Assembly: GCA_900769055.1 (NCBI GenBank)
Contig: CAAGFF010000268.1
Span: forward strand, 1-7,516
DNA: 7,516 bases
Source: an uncultured Prevotella sp.
Lineage (GTDB): Bacteria; Bacteroidota; Bacteroidia; Bacteroidales; Bacteroidaceae
Reading direction: 5' to 3'
The translations under genes and the position numbers were made by a program. The notes beneath the pieces are model-generated. The model saw nothing but the letters and a program-made list of their open reading frames with translations, was not told the origin of the DNA and searched no databases. Below are positions 6,755 to 7,516 of this stretch, piece by piece (positions within the stretch are counted from its first letter, which is position 1; each line of letters begins with the position of its first letter).

Positions 6755-7312
6755 ATGAGGAAAATAGTGCCTATACTGTCGTTGGCTCTCGTTATGGCCA
6801 TGACGACGGGATGTAAGGAGGAAAAGAAGAGTACCATCATTATTACAGAGAAGCCCAAACCCGTGACACCGAAGAAGCCGCAGAAGATGGGCGACTATGA
6901 GCAGTCGGTAAAGGTGGACTGGATTGGAAACTCGTATACCGTTGAGACTAAGCTCACGGCATGTGACTCGCTGCCTATGGTAAAGGACGGTGCAAACCAG
7001 TTTTACGACAATGTCATTGTGCTGAGGATTGTAAGGCCTGACGGTTCCGTATTCTATTCGCACAAGTTTACCAAGAAGGATTTCGACAAGTGCCTGACAG
7101 ACAACTACAGGAAGAATGGTGCCTTGCTCGGCATTGTCTACGTGAAGTCCGACAGCAACTATCTGTATTTTGCTGCCAGTGTAGGCTCGCCCGATAAGTC
7201 AAGTGACGAGTATATCCCGCTTGTTCTGAAGGTTCATCGTCTTGGAAGTATCTCCGTAGAGATGGACAACATGCTCGATACAGGTGACGGTGATGAGGAA
7301 GATGAAGTATAA
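6755..7312 (+). CDS. Small lipoprotein, DUF4738-like
   Basis: The 185-residue product starts with a lipoprotein signal peptide and a TTGC lipobox, with the acylated Cys at residue 20. The mature N-terminus is C-KEEKK, then a Lys/Pro-rich tether (about 32-45) before a compact domain. The domain pattern (MGDYEQSVKVDWIGNSYTV, DSLPMVKD, VLRIVRPDGSVFYSHKFTKKDF, YIPLVLKVHRLGSI) is what I recall for DUF4738, a family of Bacteroidales lipoproteins with no known function. The C-terminus is strikingly acidic (GDGDEEDEV). The ATG at 6755 leads directly into the signal peptide and is preceded by an A-rich leader and a consensus promoter. The unit appears to be a single gene. The assignment to DUF4738 is from memory of the family pattern and should be confirmed by profile search. 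Confidence 0.8.
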   Translation: MRKIVPILSLALVMAMTTGCKEEKKSTIIITEKPKPVTPKKPQKMGDYEQSVKVDWIGNSYTVETKLTACDSLPMVKDGANQFYDNVIVLRIVRPDGSVFYSHKFTKKDFDKCLTDNYRKNGALLGIVYVKSDSNYLYFAASVGSPDKSSDEYIPLVLKVHRLGSISVEMDNMLDTGDGDEEDEV

Positions 7313-7401
7313 GTGTAATTATAAATATAAGGCTTACCCTGGCTCAGTGGAAATTCAGTGGGGATTTATTTAATTCCAATCAAAGGTTATGGCTTTATGC
7401 T

Positions 7402-7409
7402 TATGTTTG
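7402..7409 (+). promoter_or_regulatory. Candidate -7 element upstream of the right-edge RNA
   Basis: TATGTTTG matches TAnnTTTG exactly and would place a transcript start near 7416, just before the structured segment. No TTTG or TTG is found about 19 nt upstream, so only half of the promoter is supported. Confidence 0.35.
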
Positions 7410-7415
7410 TAAGTA

Positions 7416-7516
7416 ATAGCTGATGTCACACAGACTGCACCTGCCTGGAAGGCAGTACTAAGCGAAGCGGTCTTAACCGGGTACACCGACGAAGGAGGTG
7501 TGCTCGGGTAGCAGAT
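7416..7516 (+). ncRNA. Candidate structured non-coding RNA, 3' end beyond the window
   Basis: The GC content rises sharply here and no open frame of useful length is present. Two strong stem structures can be drawn. In the first, 7432-7438 pairs with 7467-7473 (7 bp) around an inner hairpin CTGCC-TGGAA-GGCAG at 7441-7455. In the second, 7477-7487 pairs with 7497-7507 (11 bp, 9-nt loop). The segment around GGAAGGCAGTACTAAGCG and the later GTGTGCTCGGGTAGC recall parts of bacterial signal recognition particle RNA. However, the conserved internal loop that binds Ffh (CAGG opposite AGCA) is absent and the spacing is longer, so I do not call it SRP RNA. It could instead be another housekeeping RNA, a leader element of the next gene, or a lineage-specific RNA. 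The 3' end is not visible. The stretch at 7313-7401 before it is AT-rich with only a weak hairpin and no gene. Confidence 0.4.

Noticed and set aside
6419..7063. 214-codon open frame on the - strand
   Set aside because: It overlaps the end of the Spy-like gene, the terminator, the promoter and the start of the lipoprotein on the opposite strand and has no recognizable protein pattern.
7338..7347. CCTGGCTCAG, identical to a segment near the 16S rRNA 5' end
   Set aside because: The surrounding bases do not follow 16S rRNA and no further rRNA sequence follows; it is a chance match.

Overview
The window looks like chromosomal DNA of a Bacteroidales bacterium, most likely Prevotella or a close relative. 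The evidence is a textbook Bacteroidetes promoter (TTTG-N19-TATCTTTG at 6651-6681), mostly AT-rich leaders without a Shine-Dalgarno, and a set of families typical of that phylum (DUF4230 pair, DUF4738-like lipoprotein, small Spy/DUF4890-like secreted protein, secreted M13 peptidase, AGCS symporter). Family names come from my own reading of the translations; no database search was run.

Layout. (1) 1-903, + strand: a LacI/GalR-type regulator that has lost its N-terminal DNA-binding part to the window edge. (2) 897-1096: a cluster of 14-bp tandem units and inverted copies filling the gap between two convergent genes. (3) 1098-5881, - strand: four genes, transcribed from right to left. They are a DUF4230-like lipoprotein, a membrane-anchored DUF4230-like paralogue, an AGCS sodium:alanine/glycine symporter, and, after a 111-bp gap, a secreted M13 zinc metallopeptidase. 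The first three overlap by exactly 17 nt at each junction and are probably one translationally coupled operon. (4) 5882-6048: divergent promoter region. (5) 6049-6519, + strand: a small secreted Gly/Arg-rich Spy-like protein with an unusually good Shine-Dalgarno, followed by a strong intrinsic terminator at 6608-6646. (6) 6651-7312: promoter, leader and gene for a small DUF4738-like lipoprotein. (7) 7313-7516: non-coding. Its last 100 bases fold into two good hairpins and look like the 5' part of a structured RNA cut by the window end.

How they fit together: the M13 peptidase can release small peptides and amino acids in the periplasm, and the AGCS carrier imports alanine or glycine with sodium, so the left-hand operon may serve peptide and amino-acid scavenging. 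The role of the two DUF4230 proteins is unknown. The Spy-like and DUF4738-like genes are separate single-gene envelope units. I see no phage, transposon, CRISPR or obvious defence system. The most unexplained items are the repeat cluster, the DUF4230-DUF4230-symporter arrangement, and the structured RNA candidate at the right edge.
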